A DNA stretch of 64,000 nt, taken from the NCBI RefSeq assembly GCF_900176285.1, contig NZ_FWXF01000014.1:1-64000 (forward strand). Direction: 5' to 3'. Under the pieces are notes generated by a model that was not told the DNA's origin, did not search any database, and saw nothing but the letters and a program-made list of their open reading frames with translations. The position numbers were made by a program, and so were the translations under genes. This DNA comes from Desulfacinum hydrothermale DSM 13146 (GTDB lineage Bacteria; Desulfobacterota; Syntrophobacteria; Syntrophobacterales; DSM-9756). This document shows positions 6,499-16,700 of this stretch, one piece after another. How positions within the stretch are numbered: position 1 is the stretch's first letter; each line of letters starts with the position of its first letter.

Positions 6499-9420
6499 TC
6501 ATCTCCTGTCTTTTCGGGCAGGTGCCCAGGGGGGCGGACAGCTATCCGAGGCCGGCCCGCTCCCCGCGCCCAGGCCCAGGTAGTCTTTGAGACACGAGAG
6601 AAGCTCCGCCAGCCGCGCTCCGTCCACCTGGACTCCCACGGCGGCGATGACCGAATGACGCCGGTAGGGATCCACTTCGAACTGCCAGGGCCGCAGCGCC
6701 CCGTCCAGGCCCCGGGACACCGCAAAGGCTTCCAAGTCCTTGACCCGGTCCATGAGCGCTTCGTAGTCGTCCCGGCCGTAGACCACCCCATCGAATTCCC
6801 CGTAGGAACACCGTCCCAAGGCGATCACATACTTTTCCGAACGGTCCGCAGGATCGCCCTCTTGGCCCCTTGCAACCTTCATGATGCGCATCTCCGGAAA
6901 GGGCGCGAAGGCGGGATCCAGGTGGTAGAGGTCCACAAAGTCCCCTTCCGGGATCGCACTTTGAAGGTTCAGAGGACATCCATGTTTGCTCTGATCCAGA
7001 AAGGTGCGCAGATACCGGCACACCAATTGAAATTCCTCTTCCGGAATGGCCAAACCGATGCTCACGATCCGCGCATGCCCGCGGCCCAGTGGAGGTTCAC
7101 CCTGGACGATGCGGACTCGGTCCCGCACCCGGAGATTCACCTGCTCCAGGTAGCTGAGAAAGTTTCGGGCCAGGACCTCCTTTTCCGAGTACTGGAGGAA
7201 ACCCGGACCGATTTCGATCCTGTCCAGATCCTGATCGTATTCGAAATTGCTGGCAAAGATGAGATAGTAGTAGTGCGGAACGCGCATCAAATGGAAACCT
7301 TCGGCCTCGAAGTCTTTGAGCACGCTCATGGTTCGGTTCTTGATAAAGATATCGCGGATCACATCGTTCTCACTCTCACCCCGCTCCCGCGCCTTCTCCA
7401 CCATGATTTCGTGAATCCAGTGGGTGCGCCAGGTGGTGCACAGCATGAGGGCCCGAAGGATCTTGAGCACTTCCCGCCCCAGTTGGGACCCGTGGTAGAC
7501 CAGGGGAGGTCCCAGATCGAACTCATCCAGCGCCACATCCTTCAGCGCCAGGGTCCTCGCCCGATCCCTTTCGGGGATGTACAGCAGATAGGTGCCGAAG
7601 GCGTGCATCAGTTCCTTTTCTGATACGCTTTTGTCCCCCGCCTTCAGCCGCGACTCCAGCCGCTGGTAGTGGGCCAGCTCCAGTTCCATCTGATAGTGGA
7701 TATCCAAAAGCGTCTCATAGTCCAATTCGCCATAGCCCGCCCGTTGGAACTGGTCCCTGAGATATTCCCAATCCACGTAGAGTTTTTTGCGCGCCTTGCG
7801 ATCCTCCAGGAAATCCTCCGCCTCGCTGATCCCCACAATCCCACGATCTCCGTCCACGAAGACCCGCCGCCCCATGTACGGCGCCAGGGAGCATTCGGGG
7901 TTCAGCTGGATTTGATCTTCGTCGATGAACACCAGGGGCCGGCCCTCCACATCCACCACATTGATGAGGTAGGGCTTGCTATAGGCGACGGCTGAGACGG
8001 CCTCGTGGCCCGTCACGTTCCCGTCGCAGCGGATGATACCTCGCACATTGGGATGATTGACCGCCAGATCCGTCTCACCGTAGGGGCGCTTGCGCAACAT
8101 GATCACCGGCTCTCCCCGGCGCGCCCACTCCAGCGCCTCCTCCGTTCCAAACACCAGGCGTCCCCAATCGGCCGTGTCGGTGATGGGCTCGCCCGCGGCC
8201 AGCACCTGGTAGTCCGTGAATCCCTCTTTCAGTGCCTTTTCCGGCTGCTCCAGGGCATTGTTGATGATGAGCGAAGCCAGCTGAATGTTGGTCTTGCCCT
8301 CGTCCACCAGGTCCCACATGGCCCGGGCCGTGGCGGCGAAGGTCATGCGCAACGGACGCCGCTGCAGGACATAGAGCTTTCGAGCCTCCACGGTAAATTC
8401 GATGTCCAAGGGTCGCTTGGCGCGCGTCTCAAACCGGTCGCGCACCGTGAGCAGCAGATCGTAGATATCGGGAAATCGCTGCTGAAGGTCGCTGGAGCGC
8501 AAAAGCTGCTTTCGGAGCTTGCCCGAGACGATCTTGTCGCATTGCACCTTGGGAGCCCATTCGATCACGGGATGAGGGGATCCCGTGCGCGGGTTCCGGG
8601 TAAAGAGCACGCCGCCCAGGCAGTTCTTGGAATCCCGGTTGCCAAAGACCATGGCTTGCACAATGACGGCGGTTCCCATGTGGTCGGAAACCTTGGGCTG
8701 GCGGCTGACACGGGCTTCCACGGCGGTCTCGCCCATCCAAGAATCGAAAACGCTCTCGATGGCAAGACGAAGCTGTCGCATGGGATCCGATTCGTAGCCG
8801 GTACCACGTCGGGGATGCTCCACCTGAAGAAGCACTTTCTTGTAGGCATCGATCAGTGCCAACAGCTCATGGGCGGGAACGGAGCCTTCGTCTCCCACGT
8901 GGAAACGTTGGAGGATCTGAAAGAAATGGGCATAGGGAATATTCAAGACCACTTCCCCGTACATGCGGATCGCTTCCAGGTAGGTGCTGAGCAGAAAGGC
9001 CTCGTCTTCCCCGGCCTCCACCAAAGACGTGATGGTTTCGTCATTGAGGCCCACGTTCAGGATGGTGCTGATGGCTCCCGGAAGGGAGACGGGAGCGCCG
9101 CCACGGACCGCCACGATCAGCGGCATGGACCCGCTCACATCCCCAAACCGGCGACCCACGCGCCCTTCCAGTTCCGAAAGCTCCATGGTGACTTGCGCCC
9201 ATAGATCCTGCGGAAGGCGATCTCCGTTTTGTCTATAAAGCCTCCAGGCGTCGGTGGTGAGCAGGAAGCCGTCCGGAACGGATATGAGATGGTGCTTACC
9301 GGGAAAATCGGAGCGCAGGTTCTGGAAGTCTTCCACCAGCTTGGCCCCCTTTGCCCCCAGTTTGTCCACCTGGGCCGGGTCGGCCTTTTCGAAGGCCACG
9401 GTCAAAAGCTTCTGGGACAT
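6499..9420 (-). CDS. PPDK-like protein: ATP-grasp and phosphohistidine domains with a novel C-terminus
   Basis: A 973-residue protein. Residues 1-360 match the ATP-binding domain of pyruvate phosphate dikinase: GGAPVSLPGAISTILNVGLN (about 107-126), GTAVIVQAMVFGN (249-261), GVLFTRNPRTG (270-280) and LDIEFTVEARKLYVLQRRP (338-356). Residues 410-535 match the swivelling phosphohistidine domain, with GNVTGHEAVSA placing the catalytic His at 472. The expected C-terminal PEP/pyruvate TIM barrel is not recognisable; about 430 residues of other sequence follow. It probably makes a phosphohistidine intermediate from ATP, but the acceptor is unknown. ATG at 9418-9420 is chosen for the GGGAG six bases upstream; a longer open frame has no support. 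It is divergent from glpX. Confidence 0.85.
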   Translation of the reverse strand: MSQKLLTVAFEKADPAQVDKLGAKGAKLVEDFQNLRSDFPGKHHLISVPDGFLLTTDAWRLYRQNGDRLPQDLWAQVTMELSELEGRVGRRFGDVSGSMPLIVAVRGGAPVSLPGAISTILNVGLNDETITSLVEAGEDEAFLLSTYLEAIRMYGEVVLNIPYAHFFQILQRFHVGDEGSVPAHELLALIDAYKKVLLQVEHPRRGTGYESDPMRQLRLAIESVFDSWMGETAVEARVSRQPKVSDHMGTAVIVQAMVFGNRDSKNCLGGVLFTRNPRTGSPHPVIEWAPKVQCDKIVSGKLRKQLLRSSDLQQRFPDIYDLLLTVRDRFETRAKRPLDIEFTVEARKLYVLQRRPLRMTFAATARAMWDLVDEGKTNIQLASLIINNALEQPEKALKEGFTDYQVLAAGEPITDTADWGRLVFGTEEALEWARRGEPVIMLRKRPYGETDLAVNHPNVRGIIRCDGNVTGHEAVSAVAYSKPYLINVVDVEGRPLVFIDEDQIQLNPECSLAPYMGRRVFVDGDRGIVGISEAEDFLEDRKARKKLYVDWEYLRDQFQRAGYGELDYETLLDIHYQMELELAHYQRLESRLKAGDKSVSEKELMHAFGTYLLYIPERDRARTLALKDVALDEFDLGPPLVYHGSQLGREVLKILRALMLCTTWRTHWIHEIMVEKARERGESENDVIRDIFIKNRTMSVLKDFEAEGFHLMRVPHYYYLIFASNFEYDQDLDRIEIGPGFLQYSEKEVLARNFLSYLEQVNLRVRDRVRIVQGEPPLGRGHARIVSIGLAIPEEEFQLVCRYLRTFLDQSKHGCPLNLQSAIPEGDFVDLYHLDPAFAPFPEMRIMKVARGQEGDPADRSEKYVIALGRCSYGEFDGVVYGRDDYEALMDRVKDLEAFAVSRGLDGALRPWQFEVDPYRRHSVIAAVGVQVDGARLAELLSCLKDYLGLGAGSGPASDSCPPPWAPARKDRR

Positions 9421-9817
9421 TGCCGTCTCCCAAACCATCCCTTGGCCGGGCTTTGCGCGAGACCCCTCGGCCATTCTTTGGTCTTCGACTCCCGGGACCT
9501 TTTCCCGTGATCGTTTGAGCATAACCCCTTTCCGAGCCCCTTCCAAACCCATTGGATCTTCGGCCGATGCCCAAAGCCAAGCTTCGGTTGGCAGCTGAAG
9601 CCGCCACGAAAGAGCCAAACCGGCTGTTTTCCCAGGGGCTCCCCGGCGGTTGCCTCTCGGCCGTGGGAATGCTACATGATACCTTTTGGGCGAGATCGTC
9701 ACAGGATGCACAGACCGTTTTCTCTGTGGCGGGCGTTTCTTGCTCATATTCGGCCCGACCAATGGATTCATGCTGTTCATGGCGAACGCCACCTGCTTTT
9801 CATACTGAGGGAGGAAC
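9421..9817. other. Divergent intergenic region between the PPDK-like gene and glpX
   Basis: About 400 bases without a convincing gene. Both flanking genes start here, so it must hold two promoters, but I see no clear -35/-10 pair and no repeat element. Confidence 0.6.
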
Positions 9818-10810
9818 ATGATGCATTCGCAGGCACCCGACAGGAACCTGGGGCTCGATTTGGTGCGGGTCACCGAGGCCGCTGCGCTGGCCTCGGCCCG
9901 GTGGCTCGGCCGCGGCGACCGCAATGCGGGAGACAAGGCCGCCGTGGATGCCATGCGCCTGAGCTTTACCACCGTGGACATCGACGGTGTTGTGGTGATT
10001 GGAGAAGGGGAAAAGGACAAGGCCCCCATGCTCTACAATGGAGAGGTCATCGGCACAGGCCGGGGGCCCAGCATGGATGTGGCAGTGGATCCAGTGGAAG
10101 GCACGCGGCTGCTGGCCTACGGAAGACCCAACGCCATCTCCGTGGTGGCCATGGCGCCCCGAGGCGCCATGTACAACCCCGGACCGGCCTTTTACATGAA
10201 AAAATTGGCGGTTTCCAAAGAGGCCACAAACGCCGTGGACCTGGACGCCCCCACCGGCGACAACCTGGAAAAGATCGCCCGCGCTCTGGGTAAGGACGTG
10301 GATGACCTGGTGGTTTTCGTCCTGGACAAGCCCCGCCATCAAGGGCTCATCCGAGAAATCCGCGAAGTCGGAGCCCGAATCCAGCTGCACACCGACGGCG
10401 ACGTGGCCGGAGCCCTCATGGCCGTGCTGCCCGACACCAGTGTGGATGTCATGATGGGAACCGGTGGCACGCCCGAGGGAGTGCTGGCCGCGGCGGCCAT
10501 CAAGGTGGTGGGGGGAGAAATGCTGGGACGGCTGGACCCCCAGTCCTCTGATGAACGCAACGCGCTTCGGGCCGCAGGCTACGATCTACGGCGCGTGCTC
10601 ACAGTGGACGACCTGGTGGCCGGCGATGATGTCTTCTTTGTGGCCACCGGGATCAGCGGCGGCGACTTCCTGGCGGGCGTTCACTTCACGGGCACCGGAG
10701 CCGTCACCCATTCGCTGGTCATGCGCGGAAAGACGGGGACCGTTCGAAAGGTCGAAGCACACCATTCCTTCGATCGCCTCATGCAGATCAGCGCCATCGA
10801 CTACGACTGA
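9818..10810 (+). CDS. glpX: Class II fructose-1,6-bisphosphatase
   Basis: Hydrolyses fructose-1,6-bisphosphate to fructose-6-phosphate, a gluconeogenic step in the cytoplasm. The 330-residue length is typical of GlpX. Diagnostic blocks are AGDKAAVDAMR, VVIGEGEKDKAPMLYNGE, the metal-binding DPVEGTRLLAYG, and HTDGDVAGALMAV, followed by GTGGTPEGVLAA. GAGGGAGGAAC precedes two consecutive ATG codons, and either can be the start. Divergence from a PPDK-like gene suggests shared control of carbon flux around PEP and pyruvate, which is inference only. Confidence 0.95.
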   Translation: MMHSQAPDRNLGLDLVRVTEAAALASARWLGRGDRNAGDKAAVDAMRLSFTTVDIDGVVVIGEGEKDKAPMLYNGEVIGTGRGPSMDVAVDPVEGTRLLAYGRPNAISVVAMAPRGAMYNPGPAFYMKKLAVSKEATNAVDLDAPTGDNLEKIARALGKDVDDLVVFVLDKPRHQGLIREIREVGARIQLHTDGDVAGALMAVLPDTSVDVMMGTGGTPEGVLAAAAIKVVGGEMLGRLDPQSSDERNALRAAGYDLRRVLTVDDLVAGDDVFFVATGISGGDFLAGVHFTGTGAVTHSLVMRGKTGTVRKVEAHHSFDRLMQISAIDYD

Positions 10811-11014
10811 AAAAATGCGGAAAGCGAAATCATCATCCCCGGCTTTGGTAGCGCCGTGCCATTGCCAATGCGGTTGAATGTTGTATCATGGCCACCATGG
10901 CTTCCTTGAAAGGAGGGAAACCGGGCATCCGAACCTTGGTCTTTGCAGATCAAGTCGTTGCACGAGATCCGTTTCCTTCCTTGGTACGGCACGGCCTCGA
11001 GACCGCTTCAGCCA

Positions 11015-12514
11015 TCAGCGAGGAGGTGGGGCGTAGGTCGTCACAGCATCCTCACCCCCCTCCCCATTTTCTGCGCGGGCCTTGGGCAAGGAGATGGTAA
11101 ACGCCACGTGGCGATCTTCCCGCTCGAAGCTCAGCAGCCCCCCCATGGTGCGGATCAGCCGGTAGCACAACGGCAGCCCGATACTCCGGCCCCCTTCGTC
11201 GAAGGGGAGAAAGAGAGCGTCCTGATCGTCGGGAAGGGCGTATTTGCAAGGATTGCGGAAGCGAACCAGCAGGTGTTGATCGCTCTCATAGGCCTTGACC
11301 TGAAGCTCGTCGCCCTTGTTCATGGCCTGGAGTGCGTTTCGAACCAGGTTGATGAAGACCTGCATGAGCAGGTCCGGATCCACGCAGAGTCGCGGAAGGT
11401 TGGGCTCCACGATCAAGGTGCAGCACATCCCTCTGCGTTCGAACTCCAACGACAGCAATTCCTTGCAGCGGTTCAGAATCTCCTCCAGGCTGTGTTCCCC
11501 CAGGGAGACTTCCACCGGAGATAGGTAATTGCGCACCCGGTCCAGGATCTTTTCCAGACGGCGGCATTCGTCCAAAATGATTCGGGCCTCTTCGGAATCG
11601 GGGTGGTTTTTTCTCAGCCGGCGTGCAAAACCTCCCAAGGCCACCAGGGGATTGCGGATTTCGTGGGCGACTTCGGCGGCCACGGCCCCCAGGGTCTTCA
11701 ACTTTTCCTTTTGGACCAAGGCCTTTTCCAAAAGCACACGATCCGTGATGTCCACCGCAATGCCTTCCAGGTGCGGCACGCCTTGGCGCGGGCCGGGATG
11801 CCATGAAGAAGGAAAAGATTTGATCAGGCAATGGATCAGGTGTCCCTCTCGGTGGATGAGGCGGGATTCCACGAAGGCCGCGGCCGGCTGGCCGGCGAAG
11901 CCGAGCTGGAAGTGGGCATTCAGTCGCTCCCGATCGTCTTCGTGGATCCTTTCCAGAAACCATCCCGGGCGTCCGCAGACTTCTTTGGGGGCGTAGCCCA
12001 GCATGGTTCTGCAGGCCTCGTTGACGAAGTCGAGGCCCAAGTCCTTTCTGAGCGTGAAGATCATCAGCGGAATGTTTTGAACCAGATCGTAGTAGCGCTG
12101 CTCCGCCCGGCGGATCCGCTCGCGAAACGCCCGCCTTTCCTGGTGTCGATTGATGCAGATGAGCACGTCTTCCAGGCTGAACGGCTTGCGGATGAAATCC
12201 GCCACGCCCACCTTGATGGCTTGTACGGCGTTTTCCACCGTGCCGTATCCGGTCATGATCACCACGTCCCGGCGGGGTTCATGCTCCTTGAGGACCTGGG
12301 CCAGCTCCAGCCCGCTCATCTCCGGCAGTCCGATATCCACAAAAGCCAGCAGAAAGTCCTCCCGAACGGATAACTCCACCGCCTCGCGGGGAGTCTCGGC
12401 TGTCAGCGGCTCCATGCCCTCGGACACCAAGATCTCACGAAATAGATCCAGCACAAAGGGATCGTCGTCCACTACCAGGACTTTTGGGGCTCGAGATGGC
12501 AGCGTTTTCGACAC
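11015..12514 (-). CDS. Hybrid regulator: receiver, PAS and histidine kinase domains
   Basis: A 499-residue cytoplasmic protein. It carries an N-terminal receiver (phospho-Asp60 in FVDIGLPEMSG, Lys110 in FIRKPFS), a PAS domain at about 140-262, HisKA with His284 in EVAHEIRNPL, and an HATPase region at about 385-485. The N box (FINLVRNALQAM) is good. The G1 box, usually D-x-G-x-G, is replaced by RNPCKYALPDDQ, and the G2 region reads GGRSIGLPL, so ATP binding may be altered. GTG at 12512-12514 is the start, with GGAGG seven bases upstream. Without transmembrane segments it likely reads the state of another kinase. Confidence 0.85.
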   Translation of the reverse strand: MSKTLPSRAPKVLVVDDDPFVLDLFREILVSEGMEPLTAETPREAVELSVREDFLLAFVDIGLPEMSGLELAQVLKEHEPRRDVVIMTGYGTVENAVQAIKVGVADFIRKPFSLEDVLICINRHQERRAFRERIRRAEQRYYDLVQNIPLMIFTLRKDLGLDFVNEACRTMLGYAPKEVCGRPGWFLERIHEDDRERLNAHFQLGFAGQPAAAFVESRLIHREGHLIHCLIKSFPSSWHPGPRQGVPHLEGIAVDITDRVLLEKALVQKEKLKTLGAVAAEVAHEIRNPLVALGGFARRLRKNHPDSEEARIILDECRRLEKILDRVRNYLSPVEVSLGEHSLEEILNRCKELLSLEFERRGMCCTLIVEPNLPRLCVDPDLLMQVFINLVRNALQAMNKGDELQVKAYESDQHLLVRFRNPCKYALPDDQDALFLPFDEGGRSIGLPLCYRLIRTMGGLLSFEREDRHVAFTISLPKARAENGEGGEDAVTTYAPPPR

Positions 12515-12620
12515 CGTTGGCCTCCCTTCTTGGCATCTTTTCTTTTTTTGTCGCATTGAACACCAAAAGAAAAGAGGCCGAAGCGATTTTTGCCCGCCGC
12601 TTGTAAGAAAAACTGGGCCT

Positions 12621-12826
12621 GGGAGCCTGTCCCACAATGGCCTTTCAGGCTTTTCGGGAGATTTCTAACGGGTTGCCATTCCACTGTGCCCTGTGGGTCT
12701 TTTGGAACCTTGTCGGGGCGGGTTGGGACCCCCTACGAGGCTGAAACACCAGGCCGGCACCACGGAGACGCCTGGCAGTCCCAACCATCCGTCCGCACCA
12801 GACGGGAGGAGCCTGGGAAGTCTTGG
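12621..12826 (-). repeat. Dispersed intergenic element, copy R2
   Basis: Read from the left it begins GGGAGCCTGTCCCACAATGG, followed by CCTTTCAGGCTTTTCGG. The central hairpin is degraded (CGGGGCGGGTTGGGACCCC). The right part has CAGGCCGGCACCACG and CCGTCCGCACCAGACGGG. It lies between the EamA gene (which stops at 12835) and the receiver-kinase gene. Confidence 0.8.
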
Positions 12827-12834
12827 GCAAGTTT

Positions 12835-13713
12835 CTAGGGCGATTGGCGCCGGTTGGTCAGGTAGACTCCGGTGAGAACCAGGATCGCTCCGGCAAGTAA
12901 TGAGGGCGAAAGTGTCTCGTGCAAGAAGATGAAAGAAAGGCTCACGGCACTCACGGGCACCAGATTGATGAACACCCCGGCACGTGACGGGCCGAGGGCT
13001 CGTATTCCCTCATAGTACCACTGAAACCCCAGCGCGGTGCCGAAAAAGCCCAGGTAAAAGAGACAGGCCCAGGCCCCCCACGAATAGTTGGAAAGATCCT
13101 TCCAGACGTTTTCAAGGTGGGCGGGGATGCTCAGAAAAAGAGTACCCAAAAGACACGAATAGGTGACGGCACACAGGGGATCCAGTCGGGCCATGGCTCG
13201 CTTGCCGGCGATGGAATAGGTCACCCAACTGGCCACGCATCCAAAGATGAGCAGGTCTCCCCTGCTCACGCCTCCTTGAGCGAGCGCTTTCCAATCACCC
13301 CGACTGATGATGACGAATGCCCCGAGCACCGAGATGGCAACGCCCAAGAGCCGGAAAGCCCCGAGCCTTTCCTTGAGCAGGAGGGCGGAAAAGAGCGCGA
13401 TCATGGCCGGATTGCAGGCGATGATGAGGGAGGCGCGGCCTGCAGGTACCCATTTCAGTCCCGAAAAGAAAAAGGCGTTGTAGGCAAAAACCCCGGAAAA
13501 GCCCAGGAGCGCCAGCACGGGCCAGTCGCCGGTAGCAGGTCGCGGCAGGCGGCCCGCCGAACGCTTCAGAAAGAGAGTAAGAAAAAGGGTGGCGCAGACG
13601 AAGCGCAGGAACGCCGCGGTGAAGGGGGGCACCTCCTGGGCGGCCAGGCGTCCGGCCACGAAGGTTCCGCCCCAAAAGAGAGCCGTGAGGGCGAGTTTGG
13701 CGTAAATCAGCAT
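12835..13713 (-). CDS. EamA/DMT-superfamily transporter
   Basis: A 292-residue inner-membrane protein of two EamA repeats and about ten hydrophobic segments. It starts MLIYAKLALTALFWGGTFVA, the hallmark first helix of the drug/metabolite transporter family; the second repeat starts near SRGDLLIFGCVASWVTYSI. Substrate cannot be predicted; relatives export amino acids, nucleosides or drugs. Its start overlaps the end of the HDOD-kinase gene by seven bases, so translational coupling is likely. Confidence 0.85.
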   Translation of the reverse strand: MLIYAKLALTALFWGGTFVAGRLAAQEVPPFTAAFLRFVCATLFLTLFLKRSAGRLPRPATGDWPVLALLGFSGVFAYNAFFFSGLKWVPAGRASLIIACNPAMIALFSALLLKERLGAFRLLGVAISVLGAFVIISRGDWKALAQGGVSRGDLLIFGCVASWVTYSIAGKRAMARLDPLCAVTYSCLLGTLFLSIPAHLENVWKDLSNYSWGAWACLFYLGFFGTALGFQWYYEGIRALGPSRAGVFINLVPVSAVSLSFIFLHETLSPSLLAGAILVLTGVYLTNRRQSP

Positions 13714-16700
13714 GCGCGTTCGGACCGTTCTTCCAGGAGAGCCTTCAGACCCTCTTCCGCTTCCGAGCCGTCCCCATCGAATCGAACCCCCACCAGGTGG
13801 GACGGACCGTCCCCGTTGCCCTCGGAGATGCGGGCCCAGACCACCCGCCCATTGATGGAAACGGACCGGTCTTCAGCTCCTTGAAGGGTCACACGCACCG
13901 GCTGTTCCGGTTCCAGGGGTTCGCGAACCTGCACGAGCACTCCGGCCATGCTGAGATTTTTGGTCTTTCCTTGAATGCGGCGGTCACCGGCCTCCACGGT
14001 CGCCGTAAGCCTTGTCGCCGTTCGCTCCGACCAACGCCTTTCCCCCACCTCCAAGACCCGCTGCAACGTCTCTCCAAGCTTGGTCAAGGTGTAGGGTTTG
14101 GGGACCACACCGAGAAAACCGAAATCCGCATATCGGTCCATGATGTTGTTTTGCACGTATCCGCTGGAGACGATGGCCCGCACCTGTGGATCGATGGCGC
14201 GGATTTGTTCCAGTGTTTCCTTGGCCCCCTGACCGCCGCGCACCGTCAGATCCAGGATCACGGCGCGAAAGGCCCGACCCTCTTGCAAGGCCTCTTGGTA
14301 CAGTTGGACCGCTTCCGCCCCGTCCCGAGCCATGCTCGGCTCATAGCCCAGGTGGTGGAGCATTTCCTGGACGATCTGAAGAACCGACTCGTCGTCGTCC
14401 ATTACCAGGATACGTCCCTTTCCCTTCTGGAGAGGCCTTTGACTTTCCCGGACCTGAGAGAGGCGCTTGTGGCTCGCCGGCAGATACAAGTCGAAGACCG
14501 TTCCTTTTCCCTCTTCCGATTCCACGGTGACGTGGCCGCCGTGACGACGCATGATGGAATAGACCATGGCCAGGCCCAGGCCCGTTCCTTTTTCCGTGCC
14601 GCGATCTTTGGTGGTGAAATAGGGATCGAAGATGCGATCCAGATATTCGGCCTTGATCCCCACACCTTGGTCCTGCACCCGGATGAGCACGTAGCGGCCT
14701 TCCGGCACCGCCACCTGGTCCTCGGAACCGACCACCACGTTGCGCGCCTCGACCCGCACGGTGCCGCCGCCGGGCATGGCCTGGCGGGCGTTGAGCAACA
14801 GATTGCTCAAGACCTGGTTCATCTGGCCCACGTCCACATCCACGGGCCAGAGATCCTCGGCGATCTCCAGATCCAGTCTCACCTTGGACCCGGACAGAAC
14901 GAAATCTCCGCTTTCCTTGATGATCTCCGCCATGGACGCGGTTCTCTTGTCCAGCCGCCCGCCTTTGGCGACGGCCAAGAGCTGTTCCGTGAGATCCTTG
15001 GCGCGGTGCACGGCCTTTTCCGCCTCGCTGATCCGGTGCTCCACCTTCTCCGGCTGGCCAACGAGCATCTTGGCCAGATTCAAGTTACCCAGGATGCCCA
15101 TCATGATGTTGTTGAAATCATGGGCGATGCCGCCAGCCAGGATGCGCACCGAGTCCAGCTTCCTGGCTCGCATGACCTCTGCTTCCATCTTCTTCTGGTA
15201 GGTCAGGTCCCGGACGGCGAAGATCGCCCCTTTGATCTGGCCGTCCTGGCCACGGATGGGTGATCCGACCACCCCCACGGGTTTTCTTGTCCCCTCCCGC
15301 GTTCTTAGCTCCAGCCCATCGGAGATCTCCCAGGGGCGCCCTGTGGTCATGACCTGCTCCAAGGGATCCTCCACCGGCTCTTGGGCCTGCGTCAAAAAGA
15401 GCCGCACGTGGGCGCCAAAGTCTCCACCCAGGGCCTCCTTTTCCTCCCAACCCGTCAGTCGGACCGCCGCCTGATTGAAAAGGGTGATCTTGCCCGCCCG
15501 ATCGGTGGCAATGACCGCATCGCCGATGCTTTCCAGCGTGGTCGCCAGTCGGTCCTTCTCGTCCTGGTACCTTTTCCGGGCGACTCGCAGATTCTGCATG
15601 GCCCAGCCCGCCTCAGCGAGGGCGCGCGTCAGCCGATCCTCCGTCTCCCGGGCATGCTCCGCCAATCGCGCCCGGCTCACCGCCGAGGCCAGCAGGGTGC
15701 CCAGCCGTTTATAGACTTGCAGTTCACGGGCAGGTTCCGGGTTGTCGTGGAGCAACGCCTCTTCCAAGACCACCACTTCACCGGCCACCACCCCGTCCAC
15801 CAGGATGGGAACCGCCACGTAAGGATTGTGAAACTGGATGAGGCGGTCCAGCGATGCGCCGTTGACCCCGAAGGAATATCGCCTGGAAAACGAGGCCAGC
15901 AGACGGCGCAGCCCTTCAGGGAGTTGTCTCACCCAGTGCTTGCTTTCCCCATTGTCGGCACTCAAGGTGAAAAGTTCCTGGGCGCCTTGATCGTTCCACC
16001 ACACCCCTTGCAACTCCCTACTTTCCTGGCGCATGACCAGCAAGAGCCCCTGGGGTGATATCAACACCTGTGGAAGCCGGCGGGCCGACTCCATCAGTAC
16101 CGATCCCACGTCGCCTTGGTCCTCCAAGGACAGGCGCAGTTCTTCCAGGGCTTCCTTTTCCCTTTCAGCATGGCTGGGAGTGGGACTTGCCAGATGGGTG
16201 GACGCCATGTTGGCCAGATGCTGGTTCGCTCGCTGAAGGGCACTGAAATAAAAGGAAAGCTCGTCCTGTTGGAGATCGAGCAGGCTGGTCCGGGCCGCGT
16301 AGCGCTTGCCCACCTCCGCTTTGGCCCCTTCGTAGTCTCCGCTGTCCAGGCCCAGGTCCTTCAGAAGATCGGGATCGGGCGGGCCCATCTGCTCCAGACA
16401 GGTTCCATCGGCCATGAGGTCATGGGCCAGATGGTCGGCCAGGTTCACCAAGAGACTGAGGGAGGGAACGGCGGGGTCGGAAACATCCATCAGGCGCACC
16501 ACGTCGGCACTGTGATGGTGCCACCAAATGGGGTAGAGCAGGATATCGGGCAGCTCCCACTTTTCCGCCAGCCATTTGCCCGCCGTGGCATGATCCACGC
16601 CCAGCTCCTGGGGCTCCAAGCGTACGGGAGCCACATTCCGCTCTTGGCTCAGCCCTTCCACCTGCTCATATCGGCCGGCATCCCATTCCATCAGGACCAG

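Noticed and set aside
9421-10029. Longer N-terminus for the PPDK-like protein
   Set aside because: The frame stays open about 200 codons further but overlaps the divergent glpX gene and has no ribosome site. The PPDK homology and GGGAG site fit the start at 9420.
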